From contig CP036432.1 in assembly GCA_007753675.1 (NCBI GenBank), forward strand, positions 62,001-126,000: DNA of 64,000 nucleotides, given 5' to 3'. Every line of letters begins with the position of its first letter. Position 1 is the first letter of the stretch. Under the pieces are notes generated by a model. The model did no database searches and was not told the DNA's origin. It saw nothing but the letters and a program-made list of their open reading frames with translations. The position numbers were made by a program, and so were the translations under genes. Positions 26,594 to 35,138 of the stretch are shown here, one piece after another. The DNA comes from Stieleria magnilauensis. Lineage in GTDB: Bacteria; Planctomycetota; Planctomycetia; Pirellulales; Pirellulaceae.

Positions 26594-26678
26594 GGTAGGA
26601 AGATTTTGTGGGTAGGAAGATTTTGTGGGTAGGAAGATTTTGTGGGTAGGAAGATTTTGGGGGTAGGAAGATTTTGGG
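26594..26678. repeat. Five tandem 17-bp repeats, GGTAGGAAGATTTTGTG
   Basis: Five head-to-tail units fill 85 bases; the last two differ only in TGTG to GGGG. The unit recurs imperfectly at 14011-14089 and 43622-43650. It is in the gap between the PEP-CTERM protease and the photolyase-related gene. It is a short tandem array, not a CRISPR, because there are no spacers. Confidence 0.8.
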
Positions 26679-26743
26679 GGGCGTGCTTTCGGACGGTCAT
26701 CATTCTGCCCCGCATCATTCTGCCATCTCGTTCTCGCCGTACG

Positions 26744-28336
26744 CTATCCCAGTCGCTCCAGGAACCGTTCTGCGTTGTCCTGGTGCCGGTTGCGTTTTTC
26801 GGCGTCCATCTTTTTCGCCATGCTGCACATCATCGCCCAGCGTGGGTTCTTGCCCAGTTCCCGGTGATGGTTCCAAATCCATCGCCAGTACAGTCCGTCC
26901 CAGATGTCGCACCAGGGAGCGGATTTGTAATGGCTCATCTTTCGAATGTACGAAGAGCCCGAAAAGTAGGGTTTGGTGGTGATCAGCCCGCCGTCCGCGT
27001 TTTGGCTCATCGCATAGGCGTTGGGAACCATCACCCAGTCATAGCTGTCGACGAACAGTTCCATGAACCAGCGATAGATGTCGTCGGGGTCGATTTCACA
27101 TAGAAACATGAATCCGCCCAGCACCATCAATCGTTCGATATGGTGGCAGTACCCCGTTTGCAAGACACGCTCAATCGTTTCGTCGATCGGGTCGACGCCC
27201 GTCGATGCGTCATAGAAACATTTCGGCATCGGTCGGTGGTGTTGCCAATGATTGGTCGTCCGCATCTTGACGCCCAAGTCTTCATACGTCGCTCGCATGA
27301 ATTCGCGCCAACCGATGAGTTGACGCACGAATCCTTCCAGTGAATTCAACGGTACGTCGTGGTCCTGGGCGTACGTCAACGTCGCTCGCAGAACCTCGTC
27401 TGGTGTCAGCAAACCGATGTTGAGCGACGGCGTCAGCACACTGTGCCAGAGCCACGACTCGCCTTCCACGATCGCGTCTTCATAGTCACCAAAGTTCGTC
27501 AGTCGCTTGTCCAAGAATTGTTTCAACCAGTAGCGTGCCGAGGCGCGAGACGTGGGATAAAACAGTGTGTCGAGAGAGCCCGGATGATCGCCGAATCGGT
27601 CTTGGACGTAGCTCACTGCTTCTTCATCGAACTCATCGCGTTTGGGTTCTGGAACGGGCGGTATCGCGGAGAGTTGTTTCTTGGGGATCTTCTTGCGATT
27701 GTCCTCGTCAAAACTCCATTGATCGCCGACTGGTTCTTCACCGTCCATCAGCACGTCCAGTCGCTTGCGTTGCCACTTGTAAAAGTCGGCCATGAACCAG
27801 CGTTTTTTCCCGGACCGATACTCGCTGTTTTGTTCCGGCGTGTTCAAAAAGCCGGGATTGGGCAGGATTTGCAGATCCAGATTTAATTCATCACAAACCT
27901 CCTGCACTCGTTTCTCAAAGATAAAATCGGTTGGATGGGCGATCGCAAGCGTTTCGCCATCGCGCTCTGTCGCCGGAATCGCTTGCTTGAGTTGATCGGC
28001 CAGTTTGGGGCTGTCGCGGTCGTATTCGACGTACCGGGTGCTGAAACCCTTGTCGATCAATTCGGCTTCGTAGCGCTTCATTGTTGCCCGATGCAGCCAC
28101 AGTTTTTGCTTGTGGAACGTCGCGGGGTATCGCCAGTCGCCAAAAAACAACGAGTCTTCCAGCAACAACACCTGCGACGGTTTCTGACGCAGGCCCGGGT
28201 GATCGGAGAACAGTTGGTTGGGAAGGATGGCCAGAATCAAAGTGATCACCTTGGGGGCGGGCGGTTTGCGGGGACGGGCGGTCTGCGGTTCCACGACGCA
28301 GGGGTGCTCTCTCGCAGTTCGACTACTGTAGCGCAA
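26744..28336 (-). CDS. Photolyase-related protein (iron-sulfur bacterial cryptochrome/photolyase family)
   Basis: The 530-residue protein matches the deoxyribodipyrimidine photolyase-related (FeS-BCP) family. It starts after a basic leader with VITLILAILPNQLF. Later blocks are QVLLLEDSLFFGDWRYPATFHKQKL, DFYKWQRKRLDVLM, LVYPTSRA-type LFYPTSRASARYW, and CHHIERLMVLGGFMFLCEIDP. Further Cys are in APWCDIWDGLYW and RWAMMCSM; four Cys are expected to hold a 4Fe-4S cluster. The family repairs (6-4) photoproducts in studied members. It is divergent from the ligase-associated repair operon. The true start may be somewhat later than 28336. Confidence 0.85.
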   Translation of the reverse strand: MRYSSRTAREHPCVVEPQTARPRKPPAPKVITLILAILPNQLFSDHPGLRQKPSQVLLLEDSLFFGDWRYPATFHKQKLWLHRATMKRYEAELIDKGFSTRYVEYDRDSPKLADQLKQAIPATERDGETLAIAHPTDFIFEKRVQEVCDELNLDLQILPNPGFLNTPEQNSEYRSGKKRWFMADFYKWQRKRLDVLMDGEEPVGDQWSFDEDNRKKIPKKQLSAIPPVPEPKRDEFDEEAVSYVQDRFGDHPGSLDTLFYPTSRASARYWLKQFLDKRLTNFGDYEDAIVEGESWLWHSVLTPSLNIGLLTPDEVLRATLTYAQDHDVPLNSLEGFVRQLIGWREFMRATYEDLGVKMRTTNHWQHHRPMPKCFYDASTGVDPIDETIERVLQTGYCHHIERLMVLGGFMFLCEIDPDDIYRWFMELFVDSYDWVMVPNAYAMSQNADGGLITTKPYFSGSSYIRKMSHYKSAPWCDIWDGLYWRWIWNHHRELGKNPRWAMMCSMAKKMDAEKRNRHQDNAERFLERLG

Positions 28337-28409
28337 TGGGAATTCGCCCTCCGTCGCTTGTCATGGCCCTAAACTTCAGCATCAGATACTCCGGTTGCTG
28401 TTTGACTTC

Positions 28410-28425
28410 GATTCCACGTGGAATC
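28410..28425. promoter_or_regulatory. 16-bp perfect palindrome in the divergent repair promoter region
   Basis: GATTCCACGTGGAATC is a perfect 16-bp palindrome in the 176-base gap between the photolyase-related gene and the exonuclease gene. Its position, about 88 bases before the exonuclease start and 74 from the photolyase-related start, suits an operator for a dimeric regulator acting on both. It does not match a LexA box (CTGT-N8-ACAG or GAAC-N4-GTTC). The regulator is unknown. Confidence 0.4.
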
Positions 28426-28512
28426 AGCCGCTGCGGGCGTTTTGGAGTTGCTTCGTTTAGTTCACAGTCAAGGGTTCGGCGCGTCCGCGGACCGGGGGGG
28501 CGGGATAACGAA

Positions 28513-29550
28513 ATGGTTTCCTTTGAACCGTTGTTACGGCCGACGTCCAGTGGACTCTATTGCGATGCTGGTGACTTTTATGTCGATCCGACTCGGCCGG
28601 TCGATCGCGCCGTCGTCACGCATGCTCACAGTGATCACGCCCGCTGGGGCTGCCGGCGTTATCTCTCTGCTGCGCCCGGCGAGCATCTGTTGCGGATGAG
28701 AATGAACGATGACGCCGAGTTTCAATTCCTGCCTTACGGCGAATCGATTTCAATCGGCGGCGTTCGCGTCAGCCTCCATCCGGCCGGCCACATGCTCGGA
28801 TCGGCCCAGGTCCGCTTGGAGCACCGCGGCAAGATCGCGGTGGTGACGGGCGATTACAAGCTGGGGCGCGATCTGACCTGCCAATCCTGGGAACCGGTGC
28901 GATGCCATCTGTTGGTGACCGAAACGACGTTCGGGTTGCCGATCTATCGCTGGCCGTCACCGGAATCGGTTCGCGAAGAGATCAATGCTTGGTGGCGGCG
29001 CTGTCGCGACGAGGGAAAGTGTTGCGTGTTGTACGGCTACGCAGTCGGAAAAAGCCAATCGCTCCTGGCAGGGCTGGATACGACGCTGGGGAAAATCTTC
29101 ACCCACGGCGCGGTGGAAAAAGGTGTGCAAGCCTATCGCCGCTCGGGTGTGGAATTGCCGGAGACGCATTACGTTGGTGCGGTGGAAGGAAAGCAGGATT
29201 GGAGTGGGGCTATGGTGATTGCCGTCCCGAGTGCCCACGGATCGGCTTGGATGAAGCGGTTTGGTCGCGTCAGTACTGCGATGGCCAGCGGGTGGATGGC
29301 GGTGCGGGGATCGCGGCGACGGCGGGCGATGGATCGGGGGTTTGTGGTCAGCGACCATGTCGATTGGCAGTCGCTGCTGGTCGCGGTCGATCAATGTGAT
29401 CCCGAGACCGTATGGGCGACGCACGGGTACACCGCCGCGGTGGCGCGGTACTTGAATGAGAACGGACGAAACGCCGACGAACTCGATTCCGGGGGGCGTC
29501 GCGAGGGAGACGAAGATGCAACCGCGGACGCGGCGGAGTCTGCGTCATGA
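28513..29550 (+). CDS. Ligase-associated DNA exonuclease, beta-lactamase fold
   Basis: The start at 28513 (MVSFEPLL) gives 345 residues. The metallo-beta-lactamase/beta-CASP metal motif is in VVTHAHSDHARWGC (HxHxDH), with HPAGHMLGSAQV, VVTGDYKLG and the C-terminal SDHVDW block. It is the nuclease of the ligase-associated repair system, which processes DNA ends. It overlaps the ligase by 4 bases (ATGA) and opens a co-directional operon of exonuclease, ligase, helicase and, after a gap, phosphoesterase. Confidence 0.92.
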   Translation: MVSFEPLLRPTSSGLYCDAGDFYVDPTRPVDRAVVTHAHSDHARWGCRRYLSAAPGEHLLRMRMNDDAEFQFLPYGESISIGGVRVSLHPAGHMLGSAQVRLEHRGKIAVVTGDYKLGRDLTCQSWEPVRCHLLVTETTFGLPIYRWPSPESVREEINAWWRRCRDEGKCCVLYGYAVGKSQSLLAGLDTTLGKIFTHGAVEKGVQAYRRSGVELPETHYVGAVEGKQDWSGAMVIAVPSAHGSAWMKRFGRVSTAMASGWMAVRGSRRRRAMDRGFVVSDHVDWQSLLVAVDQCDPETVWATHGYTAAVARYLNENGRNADELDSGGRREGDEDATADAAESAS

Positions 29551-31145
29551 TTCGATTTGCCGAACTGTACAACGAACTGGACTCGACCACCAAGACGAAC
29601 GAAAAGATCGCGTCGATGGTTCGCTACTTTGCCGGCGCGGATCATTCCGATGCCGCTTGGGCGACCTATTTTCTGTCCGGCAACAAACTGCGACGCCTGG
29701 TGCCGACATCGTTGCTGCGGGTCTGGGCCGCCGAGCAGGCCGAGATCCCCCAGTGGTTGTTCGAAGAGTCGTATCAGGCGGTCGGCGATCTGGCGGAAAC
29801 GTTTTCACTGGTCGTGCCGCCTGGGACGACGACAACGGATGAATCATTAACGCATTGGGTCGAGCATCGATTGATGCCGCTGCGCTCGATGAGCGACGTC
29901 GAACAACACGCCGCGGTGCTGCAGATCTGGAACGAAACGCCGGCCCGGTTGCGATTGGTGGTGATGAAGCTGGTGACCGGATCGTTTCGTGTCGGTGTCA
30001 GCAAGCGACTGGTCACGCGAGCAATCGCCGGGCATACCGGAATTCCAGCCGACGTGATCTCCCATCGCTTGATGGGAGACTTTGATCCATCGGCCGAATC
30101 GTTCGCGTCGTTGATCGATCCCGAGATCCAAGACACGGTTCCCAGCAAACCCTATCCGTTTTGTTTGGCGCATCCGATCGACAATGAGAAAGGACCGGAG
30201 GTCTTGGGTGAGGCGTCGGACTACTTGGCGGAGTGGAAATGGGACGGGATCCGGGGACAAGTCATCCGCCGATCTGGCCAGACATTTCTCTGGTCGCGTG
30301 GCGAGGAGTTGATGGAGAATCGTTGGCCGGAAATCGAGTCGGCTGCCGAGTCGCTGCCCGATGGGACGGTGATCGACGGTGAGATTCTGGCGGCGATTCC
30401 GGCTGGGACGGTGTTGCCTTTTGCTCAACTGCAACGACGGATCGGCCGCAAGAAGGTCGGCAAAAAACTGCTCACCGAAGTCCCCGTCGTCTTTCATGCC
30501 TTTGACGTGATGGAGCACCATGGTGAGGATGTTCGGGCGCTTCGTTTGGTCGATCGTCGGGCACGCTTGGACGAGTTGCTGTGTTCGATCGACCATCCCC
30601 ATCTCAAAGCGACGGAGTTGATCGATGGTGAAAGCTGGGACGCGTGGGCCGACATTCGAACGACCAGTCGCCAGCGGAACGCCGAAGGATTGATGTTAAA
30701 GAGAAAGGATGCACCGTACGACGTCGGACGTGTTCGTGGCACGTGGTGGAAATGGAAAGTTGCTCCCTACACGATTGATGCCGTGCTGATCTACGCCCAG
30801 AAAGGACACGGCCGACGATCGGGGCTGTTCACCGATTATACGTTCGCGCTCTGGGATGACGGCCAGTTGGTGCCCTTTGCCAAGGCTTACAGCGGACTGA
30901 ACGACCAAGAGATTCGAAAGGTCGATCAGTTCGTCCGAAAGAATACCAATGATTCGTTCGGGCCCGTCCGCAGCGTCACGCCGACGTTGGTGATGGAGTT
31001 GGCTTTCGAGGGATTGCAGCGGAGCGGTCGTCACAAGAGCGGCGTCGCGACACGGTTCCCGCGGATCGTTCGTTGGCGTCACGACAAACGCCCCCAGGAT
31101 GCCAACGCCCTGGCGGATTTACTCGAGCTGTTACCGGAAGATTGA
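29547..31145 (+). CDS. ATP-dependent DNA ligase
   Basis: The 532-residue protein has the nucleotidyltransferase motif I EWKWDGIRGQ with the AMP-accepting Lys, motif III VIDGEILAA, motif IV EGLMLKR, and motif V-like WWKWKVAPYTIDAVLI, followed by an OB domain ending VTRFPRIVRWRHDK. An N-terminal domain of about 200 residues precedes the catalytic core. It seals DNA nicks with ATP and is part of the ligase-associated repair operon. The start overlaps the exonuclease stop, so translation is coupled. The length fits the family. Confidence 0.93.
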   Translation: MIRFAELYNELDSTTKTNEKIASMVRYFAGADHSDAAWATYFLSGNKLRRLVPTSLLRVWAAEQAEIPQWLFEESYQAVGDLAETFSLVVPPGTTTTDESLTHWVEHRLMPLRSMSDVEQHAAVLQIWNETPARLRLVVMKLVTGSFRVGVSKRLVTRAIAGHTGIPADVISHRLMGDFDPSAESFASLIDPEIQDTVPSKPYPFCLAHPIDNEKGPEVLGEASDYLAEWKWDGIRGQVIRRSGQTFLWSRGEELMENRWPEIESAAESLPDGTVIDGEILAAIPAGTVLPFAQLQRRIGRKKVGKKLLTEVPVVFHAFDVMEHHGEDVRALRLVDRRARLDELLCSIDHPHLKATELIDGESWDAWADIRTTSRQRNAEGLMLKRKDAPYDVGRVRGTWWKWKVAPYTIDAVLIYAQKGHGRRSGLFTDYTFALWDDGQLVPFAKAYSGLNDQEIRKVDQFVRKNTNDSFGPVRSVTPTLVMELAFEGLQRSGRHKSGVATRFPRIVRWRHDKRPQDANALADLLELLPED

Positions 31146-31149
31146 CGCG

Positions 31150-33660
31150 ATGCTGAAGAGCGAAAACGAAACGCCCTCCCGCGCCGTCGACCGCTACTTT
31201 GCCTCACTGGGCTGGAAGCCGTTTCGATTTCAGCGAAGTGTTTGGCGAGCGTACCAGCAAGGGGCCAGTGGTCTGCTCCATTCCGCGACCGGGACGGGAA
31301 AGACATTGGCGGTTTGGTTGGGGCCGATCCTGAAATGGCTGCGAGAGAATCCTGACCGATCCAAATGGAATCCGAAACGGCCTCCGCCGCTGAAGGTGAT
31401 CTGGATCACTCCGCTGCGCGCCCTCGCCGGCGACACCGAAAGTTCGCTTCGCTCGCCGCTGGAGGCGATGGAGATTCCGTGGCGGTTGGAATCGCGGACC
31501 GGCGACAGCAAGGCCAGCGTGAAAGCAAGGCAACTGAAGCGATTGCCGACGGCGCTGATCACCACACCGGAAAGCCTGTCGTTGATGCTGACACACGAAA
31601 AACTATTGGAGCAGCTGGCCGGTGTCGAGGCCGTCATCGTTGACGAGTGGCATGAGTTGCTCGGCACCAAACGTGGCATCCAAACCGAATTGGCCCTCGC
31701 CCGGCTCCGTCGGCTCAACCCCGCGATTCGCAGTTGGGGCGTCTCGGCGACGCTGGGGAATTTGGATCAGGCCCGTGAATCACTCGTCGGCGTCGAATCC
31801 GTCGAGAGCGGGAGAGACGTGCGACTGGTCCAGGGTTACAAACGCAAGCGGCTGAAGTTGCAGTCGCTGATCCCCGATCGGATCGATCGATTTCCTTGGT
31901 CGGGACACATCGGGACCAAGATGGTTCCCCAAGTGGCCGAATTGGTCGATGGCGTCAACAGCGTTTTGATCTTTGCGAACACGCGATCTCAGACGGAAAT
32001 CTGGTACCAGCAGTTGCTTGCACAGCGACCGGATTGGGCCGGCAGGATCGCGTTGCACCATGGATCGTTGGACCGTTCGGTTCGTCGCTGGGTCGAAGAC
32101 GGGTTGCGTGGAGGATCGCTGCGTGCCGTCGTCTGCACCAGTAGCTTGGATCTGGGCGTCGATTTTACTGCGGTGGACCTGGTCATCCAAATCGGCAGCC
32201 CCAAGGGTGCCGCGCGGCTGCTGCAACGGGCCGGTCGCAGCGGCCATCAGCCGGACGCGGAGAGTCGTTTGGCATTTGTGCCGACCAACGCGATCGAACT
32301 GATTGAATTGGCGGCTGCGCAAGATGCGATTAAGAAAGGCCACTTGGAAGCCCGGCCGCTGATCAACAAACCGCTCGACGTGCTCGCCCAACATGTTGTC
32401 ACCATCGCGATCGGCGGCGGGTTTAGATCCGAAGCGTTGTTGAATGAAATCAGATCAAGCTACGCCTACCAATCCTTGAGCGACGACGAATGGCGGTGGG
32501 TGTTGGACTTCGTCGTGCATGGCGGTTCGTCGCTGACTGCATATCCGGAGTACCATCGTGTCAAGTTGGTCGAGGGCCGCTATCAAGTCACCGAACGACG
32601 CACGATCACGACACATCGGATGAACATCGGAACGATCGTTTCGGACGCCTCGATGACGGTGAAGTATCTCAAGGGAACCACGCTGGGGACCGCCGAAGAG
32701 AGTTTCTTGTCCAAGCTGGAGCCCGGCGACAAGTTCTTGTTCGCCGGCCGACTTCTCTCGCTGGTCCGCATCAAAGACAACGCGGCGTACGTCAAACGCG
32801 CCACCGGCACTCCCGATACGGTGCCCAGGTGGATGGGCGGACGGATTCCGCTGTCGAGTGAATTGAGTGCCGCACTGCGCGGAAAGATCGCCGAAGCGGC
32901 AGCCGGTGTATTGATCGGCAACGAAATGAAGTCGCTGAAGAATCTGCTCACACTTCAGCAGCGTTGGAGCGTGTTGCCGAAACAGGATGAACTGCTGATC
33001 GAGCGGATTCGCTCTCGCGGACGCTACCAGCTGTTTCTATTTCCCTTCGAAGGTCGGTTGGTTCACGAAGGGCTGGCCGCCTTGTTCGCCTATCGCATCT
33101 CGCGGTATCAAAAGACCACGTTGACGATGGCGTGCAACGACTATGGACTGGTGCTGGAATCACCCCACGAAGTCGATGTGGAGGAAGCCATCGAGCGCGG
33201 AATGTTTTCGACCGAAGAGTTGGTGGGAGATCTTTACAGCAGCATGAACGCGACGGAGATGGCGAAGCGTCAATTTCGTCAGATCGCGAGGGTTGCCGGG
33301 CTGATTCACCCGGGGTACCCCGGGCAACCCAAGAAAGCCAGCCATCTGCAGGCGAGCAGCAACCTGTTTTTCGACGTCTTTCATGAGTACGATCCGGACA
33401 ATCTGCTGTTGCAGCAAAGCCGACGAGAGGTGTTGCAGTTTCAGCTCGAAGCCAATCGAATGCTGGCGGCGCTGGACCGCATCGGCGAAAGCAGGGTACT
33501 GATTCAGGCGCCCCGCAAAATGACTCCGTTGGCGTTTCCGTTGTTGGTCGACAAACTGAGGGAACGCGTCAGCAGCGAATCGTTGCGTGATCGCGTCGCG
33601 CGGATGCAAGCGGAGCTGGAAAAGGCGGCGGATCGACGGTTGCCGGGCGACCAGGAATAA
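31150..33660 (+). CDS. Ligase-associated DEXH-box DNA helicase (Lhr-like)
   Basis: The ATG at 31150, 4 bases after the ligase stop, gives 836 residues. Motifs: ATGTGKTLAVWL (Walker A), ITPLRALA, TTPESLSLML, DEWHELLGTKRG (DEWH motif II), SATLGN (III), FANTRSQTE, and TSSLDLGVDF plus LLQRAGRSGHQ (V and VI). The C-terminal part holds the Lhr winged-helix and beta-barrel regions (TTHRMNIGTIVSDASM). It belongs to the family that unwinds DNA with the exonuclease and ligase. It ends just before a palindromic repeat region. Confidence 0.93.
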   Translation: MLKSENETPSRAVDRYFASLGWKPFRFQRSVWRAYQQGASGLLHSATGTGKTLAVWLGPILKWLRENPDRSKWNPKRPPPLKVIWITPLRALAGDTESSLRSPLEAMEIPWRLESRTGDSKASVKARQLKRLPTALITTPESLSLMLTHEKLLEQLAGVEAVIVDEWHELLGTKRGIQTELALARLRRLNPAIRSWGVSATLGNLDQARESLVGVESVESGRDVRLVQGYKRKRLKLQSLIPDRIDRFPWSGHIGTKMVPQVAELVDGVNSVLIFANTRSQTEIWYQQLLAQRPDWAGRIALHHGSLDRSVRRWVEDGLRGGSLRAVVCTSSLDLGVDFTAVDLVIQIGSPKGAARLLQRAGRSGHQPDAESRLAFVPTNAIELIELAAAQDAIKKGHLEARPLINKPLDVLAQHVVTIAIGGGFRSEALLNEIRSSYAYQSLSDDEWRWVLDFVVHGGSSLTAYPEYHRVKLVEGRYQVTERRTITTHRMNIGTIVSDASMTVKYLKGTTLGTAEESFLSKLEPGDKFLFAGRLLSLVRIKDNAAYVKRATGTPDTVPRWMGGRIPLSSELSAALRGKIAEAAAGVLIGNEMKSLKNLLTLQQRWSVLPKQDELLIERIRSRGRYQLFLFPFEGRLVHEGLAALFAYRISRYQKTTLTMACNDYGLVLESPHEVDVEEAIERGMFSTEELVGDLYSSMNATEMAKRQFRQIARVAGLIHPGYPGQPKKASHLQASSNLFFDVFHEYDPDNLLLQQSRREVLQFQLEANRMLAALDRIGESRVLIQAPRKMTPLAFPLLVDKLRERVSSESLRDRVARMQAELEKAADRRLPGDQE

Positions 33661-33724
33661 ACAGAGGCGGAACGCGATTGAGCAACCGTTGGTATCTCGT
33701 CGTCTATCGCAGCTCAATTATCGG

Positions 33725-33894
33725 GTAGTGGACGAGGCGACGAGTCCTCCGTCTTCGGCATCTCGGCAAGGACTCGTCGCCTCGTCCACTACCGCCTACC
33801 CGAAAACCAAGGTGCGGCGGAGCACTAGCTTTCGGGCGATTTCCGGTCGCTGCGACGCAGCGACAGTGGGCGGCTAAAGCCTGCACACCAGCGC
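33725..33894. repeat. Intergenic palindromes between helicase and PdeM genes
   Basis: A 24-bp perfect inverted pair (33725-33748 and 33769-33792) contains GTAGTGGACGAGGCGACGAG. A 9-bp-arm palindrome with a 1-base loop is at 33846-33864 (GTCGCTGCG/CGCAGCGAC). At 33872-33894 the GGCTAAAGCCT repeat recurs (compare 11451-11474). Together they fill most of the 275-base gap 33661-33935, which contains no gene. Confidence 0.7.
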
Positions 33895-33935
33895 TTTTCC
33901 ATTTTAATGTTTCCGGAGCACCAGGTCTTTCTATC

Positions 33936-34595
33936 GTGCCGCACACCATCGACATCCAGCTTGCCGGACACGAGCTTCGGCTGTTTGCCCAGCGCTGCGT
34001 GTATTGGCCGGCCGAAGACGTGCTGTTGGTCGCCGACACGCATTTGGGGAAAGAAGCCACGTTTCGTCGTCACGGGATTCCGGTTCCGGTCGGCAGCACG
34101 CAAGGCACACTGTCAACGATCGCGGGTGTGTTGCGGCAAACGCGTGCGACCCGATTGTGCATTTTGGGAGATCTTTTTCATACGCGGTCATCGTTGTCCG
34201 CCGAGATTCGTCATCAGGTTGATGCGTTTTTTGACGAATTCGCACATCTGCAGTTCTCGTTGATTTTGGGAAACCATGACGTGCAGGTCGGTCGCCTTCC
34301 GGCGGCTTGGCCGATCACGGTCCGTGAGCCCGGATGGTGCATCGGTTCGGTCGCGTTGGGTCATCATCCGATGGAACCACCCGAGGGTGCCGACCTGTCG
34401 GTGTGCGGCCATCTGCATCCGGCGATACGCTATCGCGTTGGTCGCGAGTCCGCGGGAAAACTGTCTTGTTTTTGGTATTCCGCCGGGTGCCTGGTCTTAC
34501 CCGCGATCGGAGAATTCACCGGGACGCATCTGGTTCGCCCGCGACAAAATGACTCGACTTGGTTCATCGCGGGCAACGAAGTTCACGCGTTGTAG
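33936..34595 (+). CDS. pdeM: Ligase-associated metallophosphoesterase PdeM
   Basis: The 219-residue calcineurin-like phosphoesterase has VADTHLGKE (DxH), LGDLFHTRSS (GDxx), LGNHDVQ (GNHD), ALGHHPMEP and CGHLHP (GHxH). It is the fourth member of the ligase-associated DNA-damage response set, thought to act on DNA ends. The previous gene of the set is 275 bases upstream and separated by palindromes, so it may have its own promoter or be read through. It is on the same strand as the operon. The start at 33936 is preceded by no clear ribosome site. Confidence 0.9.
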   Translation: MPHTIDIQLAGHELRLFAQRCVYWPAEDVLLVADTHLGKEATFRRHGIPVPVGSTQGTLSTIAGVLRQTRATRLCILGDLFHTRSSLSAEIRHQVDAFFDEFAHLQFSLILGNHDVQVGRLPAAWPITVREPGWCIGSVALGHHPMEPPEGADLSVCGHLHPAIRYRVGRESAGKLSCFWYSAGCLVLPAIGEFTGTHLVRPRQNDSTWFIAGNEVHAL

Positions 34596-34743
34596 TTTGG
34601 CGATCGAGTGCGGATCCGATCGCGGGTGACAATCGGAGTGAAAAATGGCAATTTCGTGAGGGTGAAGAATTGCTGTGCGTCCGATACCGCTATCATGCGA
34701 CTCCCGGTTCCCGCTTTTCATTGACGACCACCACGAACGGGCC

Positions 34744-35085
34744 ATGCTTGCGACAACAGTGCTTTCGACAATCGTCCCGTCGGTTTTCGGCAACCTCTTG
34801 GCGCTTGACGAGACAGCCGCTCGTGGGCTTTCCATCGCCGTGGCAGGCATGTTGATCGTGATGTTTGCGCTCACGTTCATCAGTCTGTTTATCGCCGCAT
34901 CGCCTCGCATTCTCGCCGCGGTCGCCAAAGTCTATCCGGAGCCTGTCGAGCGTCATCGCAAGCGGCCGGATCCGAAGGGTCAATCTGGTGATGACGAAGT
35001 CGTACTGGCGGCCATCGGATTTGTGTTGCACACCGAGTTTCAGCGTCAGTGCGCGGCCGAGAACGCGGCGATAAAGAAAGGATGA
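34744..35085 (+). CDS. oadG: Oxaloacetate decarboxylase gamma subunit (OadG-like)
   Basis: The ATG at 34744 gives 113 residues. One membrane helix (SIAVAGMLIVMFALTFISLFIAA) and a soluble tail (VYPEP, then DDEVVLAAIGFVLHTEF) match OadG, which binds the beta subunit and anchors the complex. The next two genes encode the beta and alpha subunits. A possible weak promoter (TTGCTG, 15 bases, TATCAT) lies upstream at about 34670-34696, but its spacing is poor. Confidence 0.78.
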   Translation: MLATTVLSTIVPSVFGNLLALDETAARGLSIAVAGMLIVMFALTFISLFIAASPRILAAVAKVYPEPVERHRKRPDPKGQSGDDEVVLAAIGFVLHTEFQRQCAAENAAIKKG

Positions 35086-35138
35086 CGGCGAGAGGAACGT
35101 GGGGCAGTTGTTGGCACCGTGGATCGTGAAGGTAATCG

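Noticed and set aside
26594-26678. A CRISPR-like array
   Set aside because: The 17-bp units are head-to-tail without spacers and no cas gene is nearby.
28410-28425. A LexA (SOS) box
   Set aside because: The palindrome lacks the CTGT-N8-ACAG and GAAC-N4-GTTC forms; it is kept only as a candidate operator of unknown regulator.
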